Virus record (IMG/VR): IMGVR_UViG_3300006752_000018
Span: 1-64,000 of that record
DNA from: a virus
DNA: 64,000 nt
Strand: one strand, 5' to 3'
In this document: piece by piece, positions 48,201-56,841 of the stretch
Position numbering within the stretch: position 1 is the stretch's first letter
Layout of the letters: the number at the start of each line of letters is the position of its first letter
Made by a program: the position numbers and the translations under genes
The notes under the pieces: model-generated
Told to the model about the DNA's origin: nothing
The model's input: only the letters and a program-made list of their open reading frames with translations
Database searches by the model: none

Positions 48201-50400
48201 GAATATTTTTATTAAAGCCGGTTTAGGTGCAGGACAATGGGGCAAAATAAGTGCATACGATCCTAGTACGAAAGTTGCTACTATAGAAAATATGTGGGGA
48301 CAAACTGGTTGGAATACATTTGTTGCAGGCAAAGCTATAAGCACAACACTTGACGGTACTACTCGTTATGTAATTGAACCATATTTTGACATAGAAGATC
48401 CTGAATATAATTCATTTACTCAAGCAACTGGTAGTTTTAAAGAATTAGGTGCTGTCGCTTCTAACGGAAATGTGAATATTGCTACAACATTAGGTTCAAA
48501 TGTTGTTGCTTATTCAACAACAGGACAGACTTGGATCAATACAACGTTGCCTGCAAGTGCTGATTGGAAATCTGCAATTTGGACTGGCATTAAGTTCATG
48601 GCGTTTGCTACTACAGGAGAAGTAGCAGAATCATCAGACGGTATTAACTGGGCAACATCTAGTGCAGCACCAAATCTATCATACCAAGATGTTAAACGGT
48701 ATAACGCTACATTGATTGCTGTTGCAACTGGAACACAAAACGTAGCTGTATCTACTGATAGCGGTGTTTCTTGGTCGCAACAAAATACAGGTAAAGCAGG
48801 AGGCTTTAGCTTTGTAGCAGTTGACTCTAACAGATGGGTTATAGCTGATACAACTGGTGTTGTATATGATAGTGTTGATAATGGTGGCAGCTGGAGTGCG
48901 TTATCCGGAGGAAGTATTTTATCAACCTTAGCAGGATATGAATTAACAGACCTTGATGGCGGCTCTAATGCATTTGTTGCATGTGCTAGAGATATAGGCG
49001 GTATAAATCCGAGTTTACCTTTATACACAAGAAGCGTATATAATGAACCTTTACAGTTTAGTGTAGGTAATCATTTTAAAGGTGCAGAAGCTGATCCAAA
49101 TGCAATTAGTGTAGGGGTATGGCGAATAGACATAAACAATGGCTTAATGATAGCAGTAGCAAATAACGGCGTTTTAAATGTTAGCCAAGATGCAATTAAC
49201 TGGAGAGCTATTACACCTATCGGAGGACAAACTTGGTCAGCACTTTCATATGTTGAATATATCGGCGACGGTAATAGTCCTTACAGTGCATGGGTATTAG
49301 TTAACAATACAAGTTCTTCAAATATGCAATTCTTAGAGTATGGTGCAAGGGCTGTTGTTAGGCCCAATATAAAATCTAACAGAATTGACGGATTCTTTAT
49401 TTTAGACCCAGGCAGTAATTATCAAAATCCACCTGCATCAGAAATAATAGACAGTCAGTCTGTCACAGATGCACAGTATGATATGAGACTTGCAAGCGGT
49501 GTCTTAGCACAGCCTAGTATATTAGATCCTGGATCATTGTATTTTAAAACAAGTGTAACTATAGACGGCGATGGATTTGCAGATCAATTTCCAGTTGGCG
49601 GTATAGTCCAAGTTAGTAATTTGCTTAGAGCACCTGGACCAGGTGACGCTATAACATTTACAGGATTAGATAAACAATTTTATATACAAAAAATTAGTAA
49701 TTTACAAGGTACAGAACCTGCATTGTCTGCAGAATTCCAAATTACACCGCCGTTAGATATTAATGAAGCACCGGTGCATAATACATTTGTTAACATACGT
49801 CAAAACTTTAGTCAAGTACGATTAACTGGACACGATTTTTTAGACATAGGGTCCGGTAACTTTACTTCAACAGCATATCCACAAAGATATACAGAAGGAT
49901 TTACATCAGATAACGAAGTAAGACAAAATCAAGAAACAGCAGGATCCGGTGGTGGACGAGTATTTTATACGAGTACAGACCAAGACGGAAACTTTAGAGT
50001 TGGTGAATTGTTCAAAGTTGATCAGGCAACTGGTACAGTTACAATTAGTGCTTCACAGTTTGATTTGTCAGGCCTTGATGAACTTAGAATCGGTGGTATT
50101 GTACTAGGTGGTACAAACGCTGTCGTTAGAGAATTTAGTACAGATCCTACATTTGTAGATAATAGTGATAATGTTGTGCCTACACAAAAAGCAATAGCTG
50201 CATATATTACTAGTCGTATTTCAAGTGGCGGATCAATAATTAACGCAAACGCATTGCTTACAAGCCAATTACGTGTCGACATACAAGGAATAAATTTGAA
50301 TGAAAATGCCACAGCAACACAAATTAATGTGGATGCTGCAATTAATCTGCAAAGTTATTCAGGGTTATATATAATGTCACAATTGTTTACGGCGCCTTAA
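45262..50400 (+). CDS. Long tail-spike-like protein: chitin-binding-like repeats, nested cupredoxin, beta-helix, Asp-box region
   Basis: This 1712-residue protein follows TTAGGAAAGAAA. Residues 1-~573 hold eight ~50-residue repeats of the type W-x-G-x-W...Y..GDVV.Y.G..Y.C...HTS...W, resembling CBM5/12 (type-3 chitin-binding) modules. The seventh is split by a cupredoxin-like domain (~374-503; candidate ligands H423, C487, H490, M493; NTHPMYF, YPVCANHSGM). A pectin-lyase-like beta-helix region follows (~626-880, VYYVSLLGADTIQNGS, IVVPRDVAIVGDELRSVAIK). Residues ~1057-1360 contain Asp-box-like motifs (ESSDGINWAT, STDSGVSWSQ, SVDNGGSWSA, VSQDAINWRA), as in sialidase/BNR propellers. The C-terminus has GGRVFYTSTDQDGNFRVG and VVPTQKAIAAYI. 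It is a paralog of the next large gene, which lacks the cupredoxin and Asp-box parts. Likely a glycan-binding or glycan-processing spike; enzymatic activity is not established. Confidence 0.85.
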   Translation: MAEFNISRFKYVWKGPWANGTSFSQDDIAVVGGKIYVCLIGHISSLSSFDDDLNALDQYGNPEPRWVLMAEGQRWRGNWAASTKYETSELIKYGATIYSCIAGHTSAALTTDGVAADIEKWTFIAKTSDWRASWTVSRSYFVGDVVTYNGAIYQCIQEHTSRSTTEGLESDQEKWLLINSSDNYRFTWGTGNRYVLGDVITYGGRIYRCTTGHTSNANELLGLPIDSSNWEIVLDSTRYRGNYANDTVYLPNDIIKWNNSLFITQAVVSNSTFTPGNWTLYIPGTGYEAAYDKTLSYQIGDMVLYGGYTYRSISNLNVGNIPSTTSAQWTLVSTSYNFRGQWTADTLYKTGDVARDGGDLYVATQDTSSYPIEEPTTITYEVTVKEVNSANRYHVNDILTPNLFLVTGNTYIIDQTDVTNNTHPMYFSTIANGHHVDGSYNYLAGPVYLLDDIETTPELYISGFSAANSRKIRIEPEFNWGEFYPVCANHSGMYNFSSITPTNDSTSWDRIVRGQAWKGPWNSTNRYALGDVSTYAGTAYTCVQAHRGDDSSLVRPDIDADNSYWEVLILGSATNVLINVGDIKYRRDTDDLAFPIGTAGNTLKVDNTAPSLPPIEWSAFQATPKVYYVSLLGADTIQNGSEGAPFRTIKYACEYIAADAPARSPATLFLKTGTFEEELPIVVPRDVAIVGDELRSVAIKPATGFETANMFYMSNGSGLRNCTLQGLNGTLGDLNEYLTRRPTAGSYVSLNPGTGPNDQTAWIDSKSPYVQNVSAFGTGCTGMKIDGALHNGGYRSMVANDFTQILSDGIGYWASGEGRSELVSVFTYYCHIGYLATGGGKLRATNGNNSYGQFGSVAEGVNDEELPITATLNNRAKEAQASEVYSDENGKIIGLSYSHAGQDYTSAQYIITGSGVAGNLEAQHTRYKGVSEIRIKEPEDSSNIGGADYRRIENNAQIGGLTSITLSASEIIDDNSYVGMNIFIKAGLGAGQWGKISAYDPSTKVATIENMWGQTGWNTFVAGKAISTTLDGTTRYVIEPYFDIEDPEYNSFTQATGSFKELGAVASNGNVNIATTLGSNVVAYSTTGQTWINTTLPASADWKSAIWTGIKFMAFATTGEVAESSDGINWATSSAAPNLSYQDVKRYNATLIAVATGTQNVAVSTDSGVSWSQQNTGKAGGFSFVAVDSNRWVIADTTGVVYDSVDNGGSWSALSGGSILSTLAGYELTDLDGGSNAFVACARDIGGINPSLPLYTRSVYNEPLQFSVGNHFKGAEADPNAISVGVWRIDINNGLMIAVANNGVLNVSQDAINWRAITPIGGQTWSALSYVEYIGDGNSPYSAWVLVNNTSSSNMQFLEYGARAVVRPNIKSNRIDGFFILDPGSNYQNPPASEIIDSQSVTDAQYDMRLASGVLAQPSILDPGSLYFKTSVTIDGDGFADQFPVGGIVQVSNLLRAPGPGDAITFTGLDKQFYIQKISNLQGTEPALSAEFQITPPLDINEAPVHNTFVNIRQNFSQVRLTGHDFLDIGSGNFTSTAYPQRYTEGFTSDNEVRQNQETAGSGGGRVFYTSTDQDGNFRVGELFKVDQATGTVTISASQFDLSGLDELRIGGIVLGGTNAVVREFSTDPTFVDNSDNVVPTQKAIAAYITSRISSGGSIINANALLTSQLRVDIQGINLNENATATQINVDAAINLQSYSGLYIMSQLFTAP
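46381..46770 (+). other. Cupredoxin-like domain nested inside a repeat
   Basis: The segment lies between the two halves of the seventh chitin-binding-like repeat (upstream half ends ATQDTSSYPIEEP, downstream half resumes at DSTSWDRIVRG). It holds an H-P-M motif and C-x2-H-x2-M. The neighbouring paralog at nt 50456 has an uninterrupted repeat at the same place. Confidence 0.68.
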
Positions 50401-50411
50401 ATTTGGATAAG

Positions 50412-50420
50412 GATAAATAA
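50412..50420 (+). promoter_or_regulatory. T4-type late promoter
   Basis: GATAAATAA lies 11 nt after the preceding stop and 36 nt before the ATG at nt 50456. Confidence 0.62.
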
Positions 50421-50437
50421 TATTAAGCAATTGCCTA

Positions 50438-50453
50438 TAGGGGAGAGTGAACC
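50438..50453 (+). promoter_or_regulatory. Ribosome-binding leader shared with the gene at nt 25186
   Basis: TAGGGGAGAGTGAACC is identical over 16 nt to the leader at nt 25168. The in-frame GTG at nt 50447 lies inside it; the ATG at nt 50456 gives an N-terminus (MAEFKLGRIRFIWKG) that aligns with the MAEFNISRFKYVWKG start of the preceding paralog, which settles the start. Confidence 0.7.
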
Positions 50454-50455
50454 GA

Positions 50456-53400
50456 ATGGCTGAATTTAAACTCGGTAGAATCAGATTTATCTGGAAGGGT
50501 ACCTGGACCGCAGGTACTGAATATGTACGTGACGATATTGTATCGTATGGTGGTAAAACATTTATTGCCATCCTTGCACATACAGCAAGTAGTGATCTTG
50601 AAACAGATCTTAATGATGTCCAACCAAAATGGGAACAGTTCGGCGACGGTTTAGCATGGCGCGGCGATTGGAATGTTGCAACATATTATAAAGTAAATGA
50701 CATTGTTAAAAACGGCGGTTTCTTGTATATATGTAATACAGGACACACGTCTAATGCTGATGTCTTAATAGGTCTTGAAGGTAATCTTTCAAACTGGGAT
50801 TTGTTTGCTGAAGGTTTAAATTACGCAGGAGCCTGGAGCACAAACACAAAATATAAAATCAATGATATTATAGCATATGGCACAGCTACGTATATTTGTA
50901 CACAAGCGCATACAAGTGCTGCAAATATTGTAGACGGGTTAGAAGTTGATGATTTAAAATGGTCAGTCTTTTCAAGAGGTATGGATTGGAAAGGTGTTTG
51001 GACAACAAGCACACGTTACAAAGAGTACGATGTTGTAAATTATTACGGAAGAATTTACATGTGCTCTACCGGACACACATCACAAGCTACTGTTGCAGCA
51101 GGTTTAGAAGATGATATTGTTAACTGGAATTTAATGTACGATGGCATTAATTACAGAGCAGCGTGGGCACCTACTACACGTTATACAGTAAACGATGTTG
51201 TAAAAAACGGACCTAGCTTATATATTTCCACAGCAGAACACACATCCACCGGGACATTTGCTGCTGATTCATCTAATTGGGATGTATATTTACCCGGCAT
51301 AGAATTTGAAGATTCATGGAGCAATAGCACAATTTATCAACCTGGTGACATTGTAACATATGGTGGATATACGTATATCGCAAAATCAGATCACAGCAAC
51401 AGTGTACCATCGACAACACCTGCAGACTGGGATTTATTTATAACTGGATTTAATTTAGAAGGCGACTGGGACATTGCTACAAATTATAAAGTAGGTGATG
51501 TTATAAGATTAAACGGTTACACATATCTTTGTAATGCTGATAACGTCGGCAATATTCCGCCTAATGCAAGCTACTGGGACAAACTAAACGAAGGCTTCTA
51601 TTGGACTAGTGCATGGGCTGATGCAACGTCATATGTTGCAGGAGACGTGGTTAATTTTAGCGGAAATGCATATGTTTGTATCTTGGCACACATAGCAGAC
51701 ATTGCGTCAAACAAACCAGATTTAGATACAAATGGTACATATTGGAATATTGTAAGTTCAACTGCGGAAGAAAATACACTTACAACTGACGGCGATATAT
51801 TATATTATGCAGGGTCAGGACCGGCTAGATTACCAATAGGAAATCCAGGACAGGTATTAGCAGTTAATGCAAGTGCAACTGCGCCTGAATGGATTGATTT
51901 TGGATTTGTTGAAAACGTATTTTACGTAGCACCAAACGGAACAGATGCAGACGGATTTGGAACAACCTTAGATAGACCATATGCTAGTGTAGCATATTGT
52001 ATGAATTACATTTTAACTTCAACTAGAAGACACAACGCAAAGGCATTATTAGATGCAAATGTAGATTTCATTGCAGCAGAAGTTGTAGAATGGACTGATT
52101 ATCAGATTGCAAATAGTATTGCACCATTTACAAATGCATTTACATATGATAAGGCTTTGTGCTTGCGAGATATGAAAAAGATTGTAAAAGCAGTAGGATA
52201 TGATATATCACATGGCGGAAATGTTGAAACAAGAAAAACAGCGCAATCATATTTTACCGCAGCAGGTGCAAGCTATATTCTTGGACAAGAAACAGAAACT
52301 GTTGCATCTATCAATTATAGTTTAGAAGTTGTTGATGCTGTGTTAAGCAATGTTGCTCCAGCTACAAACTATCAAACTGAAAACAGTGTTGCAACACCTG
52401 TAACACAAACTATTGACGGTACATTGACAGAAGAAGCTGATGCAGAAACTACATATGATACTTTAGTAGGGTTAATTACTGCATCTATTACAGCTGGCAA
52501 TACAAATTCTTTACCTGCAGAACAAGTTGTTAATACAACTGTATTTGTTAAAACAGGTGAGTACTTAGAGCAATTACCAATTTCTATTCCTGCACATACA
52601 GCAATAGTAGGCGACGAGTTACGTTCTACAAAAATTAAGCCTGCTTCAGGCAATGAAACAGCAAATATGTTTTATGTAAGAAATGGTTGCGGAATAAGAA
52701 ACTGTACACTTGCAGGCTTAACAGGATCACTTAGCGGAGCAAATGCGTTTGGTACAAGTCGTCCTAGTGCAGGCGCCTATGTAAGTTTAGATCCAGGTGA
52801 AGATGAAACAGATAGACTAGTTTGGATTCATAGTAAATCACCATACATACAAAATGTGTCAACATTTGGCACAGGCTGTATAGGGTTAAAAGTAGATGGC
52901 AACTTACATGATGGTGGTAACGACTCAATTGTTGCAAACGACTTTACACAAATCTTGAGCGATGGCATTGGATATTGGGTTACAAACTTAGGTAGATCAG
53001 AGCTTGTTAGTGTGTTTACATACTACAACCATATTGGTTACCTTGCAGAAAACGGTGGTAAGATTCGTGCTACTAACGGTAACAACTCATATGGTGCATT
53101 TGGATCAGTAGCAGAAGGCATTGACTCAACAGAAGTGCCTAATACAAGTACAGTCAATAACTACTATACAGAAGCAAACGTTGCAGAGACTATTACCGAC
53201 GGTGATAGAATTTTAGCACTAGAATATGCAAACTGTGGTGTATCATATACAACTGCAACTTATACATTTATTGGTGAAGGTATTGACGTAGCAGTAGGCG
53301 CAATAGATACAAATGACGGCGGTATATTTGAAATAAGGTTGTTAAATAGTGCAGGAAATTATGGTGGTGCTGATTACCAAACATCTTTAAATAATGCACA

Positions 53401-54718
53401 AACAGGCACAACTACATCTATTACATTGTCAGCAACTGATACAGCAAATAGTGCTGATTATATTGGCATGGCTGTATATATTGAAGACGGTGTCGGTGTT
53501 GGACAGTACGGGTATATTGATACATATAATGCAGGTACAAAACTAGCAACAATCAAAAAAATGAGCGACGACTCGTCTGGATGGGATCATTTAGTTCCAG
53601 GTACTGCGGTTGAAGCTGCACTAGATCAAACATCTCAATATAGAGTTGAACCTAGAATATCAATCGGCGATCCTGTGTCAGGAACAACTGCACGAGCAAG
53701 AGTTAAAGTTGCAAGCGGAAAAATATTCCAAATAACATTATTTGATCCAGGCAACGGATACGATCCACTTAACCCGCCAACAGTAACTATAACAGATCCT
53801 ATTAATACAATTGATGCACCATTAGAAGTAAGAATAGGTGACGGGGTATTAGGACCGCCTACCTTTAGTGATAGAGGTACAGGATACGAAACATGTTCAA
53901 CAGCTATTGACGGCGACGGTTATGCTGATGTAAAACAAAGCGGAAAATATTTATATGTAGAAGCATCTGTAAATGAGCCTTTACCTGGTTCAAACGTACA
54001 AATTGCAGGCGACTCGACTATATATAAACTAGTTGAAGTATTTGAACTTCAGGGATCTGGACCATATTCTGCTAGATTACAAGTAAGCCCAGAAATACCG
54101 GTAGACTCAGAGCCAGCGCATGGCGCACAGGTAACACTACGAATAAGATATTCTCAAGTACGTTTGACAGGACACGATTTCTTAGATATAGGTACTGGTA
54201 ACTTTACTGATACTAACTATCCTGGAATTCCTGCAAATGCGCCTGACGCAGATGCTGAAACAAGAGAGTCTGGCGGTGGACGAGTATTCTATACAAGTAC
54301 AGACCAGGATGGTAACTTTAGAGTTGGCGACTTGTTTACAGTTGAACAGGCAACAGGTACTGCTACACTAGATGCTGATAACTTTAGTGTTAGTGGTCTA
54401 CAAGAACTACAACTTGGTAGTGTTAGCTTAGGCGGTACAAGTGCTACAATTAGAGAATTTAGTACAGACGGAACTTTTGCAGCAGATAGCGACAACATTG
54501 TTCCTACCCAAAGGGCTATAAGAACGTATATTAACGCACAAATTGGCGGTGGTGGTGCTACACTAAACGTTAACACATTAGTTGCCGGTAATATACAAAT
54601 TACAGGAAATACAATTTCCACAACTGATAATTCTACAATTATTGTAGGAGCAACAACAAACTTCACCCAAGGGGTATCTGGAACACCATTAGCGTTACAG
54701 TACTTTTTAAACGCATAG
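50456..54718 (+). CDS. Long tail-spike-like protein: eight chitin-binding-like repeats and beta-helix
   Basis: This is a 1420-residue paralog of the preceding 1712-residue protein. Residues 1-~440 are eight uninterrupted ~50-55-residue repeats (for example WSTNTKYKINDIIAYGTATY with CTQAHTS; WTTSTRYKEYDVVNYYGRIY with CSTGHTS). From ~485 a beta-helix region begins VFYVAPNGTDADGFG. It carries an insertion absent from the paralog (AAEVVEWTDYQIANS, CLRDMKKIVKAVGYDISHGG) that is related to the 2060-residue protein at nt 18959. The core IPAHTAIVGDELRSTKIKPA and ILSDGIGYW match the paralog. The C-terminus has GGRVFYTSTDQDGNFRVG (from about residue 1275), FSTDGTFAADSDNIVPTQRA and a short tail. It has its own late promoter. 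Probably an alternative or partner spike sharing the same anchor and C-terminal assembly region. Confidence 0.84.
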   Translation: MAEFKLGRIRFIWKGTWTAGTEYVRDDIVSYGGKTFIAILAHTASSDLETDLNDVQPKWEQFGDGLAWRGDWNVATYYKVNDIVKNGGFLYICNTGHTSNADVLIGLEGNLSNWDLFAEGLNYAGAWSTNTKYKINDIIAYGTATYICTQAHTSAANIVDGLEVDDLKWSVFSRGMDWKGVWTTSTRYKEYDVVNYYGRIYMCSTGHTSQATVAAGLEDDIVNWNLMYDGINYRAAWAPTTRYTVNDVVKNGPSLYISTAEHTSTGTFAADSSNWDVYLPGIEFEDSWSNSTIYQPGDIVTYGGYTYIAKSDHSNSVPSTTPADWDLFITGFNLEGDWDIATNYKVGDVIRLNGYTYLCNADNVGNIPPNASYWDKLNEGFYWTSAWADATSYVAGDVVNFSGNAYVCILAHIADIASNKPDLDTNGTYWNIVSSTAEENTLTTDGDILYYAGSGPARLPIGNPGQVLAVNASATAPEWIDFGFVENVFYVAPNGTDADGFGTTLDRPYASVAYCMNYILTSTRRHNAKALLDANVDFIAAEVVEWTDYQIANSIAPFTNAFTYDKALCLRDMKKIVKAVGYDISHGGNVETRKTAQSYFTAAGASYILGQETETVASINYSLEVVDAVLSNVAPATNYQTENSVATPVTQTIDGTLTEEADAETTYDTLVGLITASITAGNTNSLPAEQVVNTTVFVKTGEYLEQLPISIPAHTAIVGDELRSTKIKPASGNETANMFYVRNGCGIRNCTLAGLTGSLSGANAFGTSRPSAGAYVSLDPGEDETDRLVWIHSKSPYIQNVSTFGTGCIGLKVDGNLHDGGNDSIVANDFTQILSDGIGYWVTNLGRSELVSVFTYYNHIGYLAENGGKIRATNGNNSYGAFGSVAEGIDSTEVPNTSTVNNYYTEANVAETITDGDRILALEYANCGVSYTTATYTFIGEGIDVAVGAIDTNDGGIFEIRLLNSAGNYGGADYQTSLNNAQTGTTTSITLSATDTANSADYIGMAVYIEDGVGVGQYGYIDTYNAGTKLATIKKMSDDSSGWDHLVPGTAVEAALDQTSQYRVEPRISIGDPVSGTTARARVKVASGKIFQITLFDPGNGYDPLNPPTVTITDPINTIDAPLEVRIGDGVLGPPTFSDRGTGYETCSTAIDGDGYADVKQSGKYLYVEASVNEPLPGSNVQIAGDSTIYKLVEVFELQGSGPYSARLQVSPEIPVDSEPAHGAQVTLRIRYSQVRLTGHDFLDIGTGNFTDTNYPGIPANAPDADAETRESGGGRVFYTSTDQDGNFRVGDLFTVEQATGTATLDADNFSVSGLQELQLGSVSLGGTSATIREFSTDGTFAADSDNIVPTQRAIRTYINAQIGGGGATLNVNTLVAGNIQITGNTISTTDNSTIIVGATTNFTQGVSGTPLALQYFLNA

Positions 54719-54733
54719 ATAAAGGAAAGAAAA

Positions 54734-55060
54734 ATGGCATCGGGAAGATTAGGCGCAAACGATCTAACAAGCGCAACAGACACAACATTATATACTGTGC
54801 CTGCAGATACATTCACTATTGCTAGTGTGTCATTCTGTAACAGAGGTAACCAAACAATCACAGTAAGATTAGCTGTAGCTGACTTAGACGTACCAGCTTT
54901 AGCAGAATACATAGAGTATGAAACAGAAATACCTCCAAAAGGAGTTTTGGAGAGAACGGGTATTGCACTTGGTGCAACCCAAAAGTTAGTTGTACGTGCA
55001 AACTCAGCTAACGTAAGTGCAGTAGGATTTGGTGTAGAAACACCATTACCTTCGTCTTGA
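54734..55060 (+). CDS. Small probable virion protein
   Basis: This 108-residue protein follows AAAGGAAAG 15 nt behind the preceding gene. It is predicted all-beta from alternating hydrophobic residues (TLYTVPADTFTIASVSFC, QTITVRLAVADL, YIEYETEIPPKGVLERTG, KLVVRANSANVSAVGFG). The TLYTVPA..F.I.SV..CNR pattern is common in small phage proteins that decorate tails or cap fibres. It is similar in layout to the 109-residue protein at nt 31595. It has no catalytic motifs, signal peptide or transmembrane segment. The gene ends in a TGA that overlaps the next late promoter. Confidence 0.76.
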   Translation: MASGRLGANDLTSATDTTLYTVPADTFTIASVSFCNRGNQTITVRLAVADLDVPALAEYIEYETEIPPKGVLERTGIALGATQKLVVRANSANVSAVGFGVETPLPSS

Positions 55061-55067
55061 TAAATAC
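55059..55067 (+). promoter_or_regulatory. T4-type late promoter overlapping a stop codon
   Basis: GATAAATAC begins inside the TGA at nt 55058-55060; GTAAGGA and the ATG at nt 55087 follow. It would drive the cysteine-rich adhesin cluster down to the terminator at nt 58996. Confidence 0.72.
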
Positions 55068-55086
55068 ATTGTAGTAAGGAATTAAA

Positions 55087-55419
55087 ATGGCAAGATACAT
55101 TACAACGACAGGTTCAGCAAGCACTACAGTACGTACTGTAACTGGAAACACAGCAGCAGTAGCAAACGAACGTTTGCTAGTTGATACAAGTTCAGCTACT
55201 GTTACAGTTACACTACCTAGTCAGGCAACAACATTAGTAAACGATACAATTCAGTTTATTGATGTCGCAGGAGATTTTGGTACGAATAATTGTACTGTAG
55301 CAAGAAATGGGCATAACATACATGGCTTAGCAGAAGACTTAGCGTTAGACATTGGCAACAGTGCAGCTACCCTAGTTTATAGCGGAGCAACATATGGCTG
55401 GGTCCTAGCAGGATCATAA
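55087..55419 (+). CDS. Stand-alone fibre-tip-like domain protein
   Basis: This 110-residue protein aligns along its length with the C-terminal domain of the tail-fibre-like protein at nt 32430. Shared pattern: ERLLVDTSSATVTVTLP / YDLIFVDTTAGAVSVNLP; DTIQFIDVAGDFGTNNCTV / EEIRIVDIKGNFATNACTI; AATLVYSGATYGWVLAGS / GLIFHSSANGWILKDR. This all-beta domain is common at the tips of phage fibres. As a free protein it may be a separately assembled fibre or virion subunit. It is the first gene after a late promoter and heads the unit that holds the cysteine-rich adhesins. Confidence 0.78.
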   Translation: MARYITTTGSASTTVRTVTGNTAAVANERLLVDTSSATVTVTLPSQATTLVNDTIQFIDVAGDFGTNNCTVARNGHNIHGLAEDLALDIGNSAATLVYSGATYGWVLAGS

Positions 55420-55433
55420 TATAAGGAAGCATA

Positions 55434-56165
55434 ATGGCAAGTTTAAGTAGTTTAAAAGTAGACTTAGCACCGGCCTCTAATCCGGGAATAACTTCGTTTA
55501 CTGTATCAAATGATAGTCGAAGTCAAAATAACGGCGGCAGGTGTTGCTTATTTACTGTGCCAGATGGTGTTACCCAAGTTACCTTTGAGTTATGGGGATC
55601 AGGACCTAATGGTGCTGCTGCTAGATGCTGTCAAGCAACAGTATTCACTGGCTCAGGAGGCATGTATGCAATGCGTACAATTTCAACTGTAGCTGGTTGT
55701 ACATATACACTATGCGCAGCAGGAAGCGGATGCTGTAGTTCAAGTTGTAACGGCTCTACAGGAGCAACAACATATGTTAGCGGTTCAGGAATAGCAACAA
55801 CATGTGCACCATCAGGTGAACCGGGTAGAACATCGTGCTTTACATTAGACGGCTCTACCTGTTGTGCAGGATGTGTTGTATGTAAAACATCAGCAGGTGA
55901 ATGGTGTATGCCAGCAATCAGAAATACAACACATAAAGAAGGTGGGTGTTTGAATACTAATAAATGGGTAATGGGAGGTGCTTATCAATTAGGCACTTTT
56001 AATGCTACGAGATCAATTTGTACGAATACTACATATTGTAATGCTTGTTGCTGGGGATACGGACACTTTCCAGCAGGTCCAGGATCAAACGCTATAACTT
56101 GTTCAGGAGTTTGCCGTTGTGGTACTCCAGGAATGGGCGGAGTAATTAGAGTGTCATATGCATAA
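55434..56165 (+). CDS. Cysteine-rich, glycine-rich adhesin-like protein 1
   Basis: This 243-residue protein follows ATAAGGAAGC. It contains 24 cysteines by my count, in CC, C-x2-C and C-x3-C spacings, while the neighbouring giant shafts have almost none. The overall plan matches the glycine-rich adhesin domains upstream: an entry strand NNGGRCCLFTVPDGVTQV, a TFELWGSGPNG turn, a CTYTLCAAGSGCC strand and the terminal GMGGVIRVSYA. It is therefore probably a cysteine-enriched version of the same tip fold, stabilised by disulfides or metal. There is no signal peptide. It is followed 12 nt downstream by a chaperone-like gene. Two paralogs lie at nt 56842 and nt 57601. Receptor-binding role inferred. 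Confidence 0.8.
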   Translation: MASLSSLKVDLAPASNPGITSFTVSNDSRSQNNGGRCCLFTVPDGVTQVTFELWGSGPNGAAARCCQATVFTGSGGMYAMRTISTVAGCTYTLCAAGSGCCSSSCNGSTGATTYVSGSGIATTCAPSGEPGRTSCFTLDGSTCCAGCVVCKTSAGEWCMPAIRNTTHKEGGCLNTNKWVMGGAYQLGTFNATRSICTNTTYCNACCWGYGHFPAGPGSNAITCSGVCRCGTPGMGGVIRVSYA

Positions 56166-56177
56166 AGGAAGAAAAAA

Positions 56178-56828
56178 ATGCCAAACAATAATATTATAAC
56201 AACAGCATTTACTTTTACTGCTCCAGATGAGCAATTTAGCACATCGACAAGTAACAATGTAACAGTAAATGCAGAATATACAGGACCAGATAAATGGTAT
56301 GTTTTTGTAGATGAAACTACAGGGATTATGTCACAGGGTATGTGGCCAACTTTAACAGACGAGAATGATGGGGCCGATGTAGGCACTCCAGCGGGTGCAT
56401 TGAAGGTAATGATTAATTCAGCGGATGATCCGTTTATTGCTTCTATTATTGACCCTAACGGTTATTCACAATCTACTGCAAGCTCAACAGTAACTGAAAC
56501 TATTACATTAGCAGACGATAGTACAGCAGATTATAGCTATGATTGGCCACAATCGCCAGACGAAATTGTAGATAGAACAACAATACGTTATGCAGATGGT
56601 GCGTGGACACATAGCTTTATAGAAGCAGAAGTAACTTGGGACGATGTAAGATCAGCAAGAGATACTGCTTTAGAAAGTTCAGATTATAAGGTTCCGGCAG
56701 ATATGCCAGACGATTTAAAAGCAACTTGGGTAGCATACAGGGCTGCACTTAGAGCATTACCGGCAAACTGGATAGGCCAAGATGCTCATAAAGTAATTTT
56801 TCCTGAATCACCTGAAAATTCAGCATAA
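56178..56828 (+). CDS. Probable tail-fibre assembly chaperone 1
   Basis: This is a 216-residue protein. The N-terminal half is beta-rich (FTFTAPDEQFSTST, GPDKWYVFVDETTGIM). The C-terminal ~65 residues are helical and read VTWDDVRSARDTALESSDY, then LKATWVAYRAALRALP, and end in a P-x-S-P tail. The R-D...L..SD...W..YR.ALR.LP pattern is that of phage tail assembly chaperone proteins (Tfa/APC type) often encoded directly after fibre genes. Here the gene directly follows cysteine-rich adhesin 1. Its paralog at nt 58353 follows adhesin 3. Expected role: helping the adjacent adhesin fold or attach, possibly remaining bound. The pairing is seen in the sequence; the function is inferred from the family. 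Confidence 0.78.
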   Translation: MPNNNIITTAFTFTAPDEQFSTSTSNNVTVNAEYTGPDKWYVFVDETTGIMSQGMWPTLTDENDGADVGTPAGALKVMINSADDPFIASIIDPNGYSQSTASSTVTETITLADDSTADYSYDWPQSPDEIVDRTTIRYADGAWTHSFIEAEVTWDDVRSARDTALESSDYKVPADMPDDLKATWVAYRAALRALPANWIGQDAHKVIFPESPENSA

Positions 56829-56841
56829 TTAAGGATATAAA

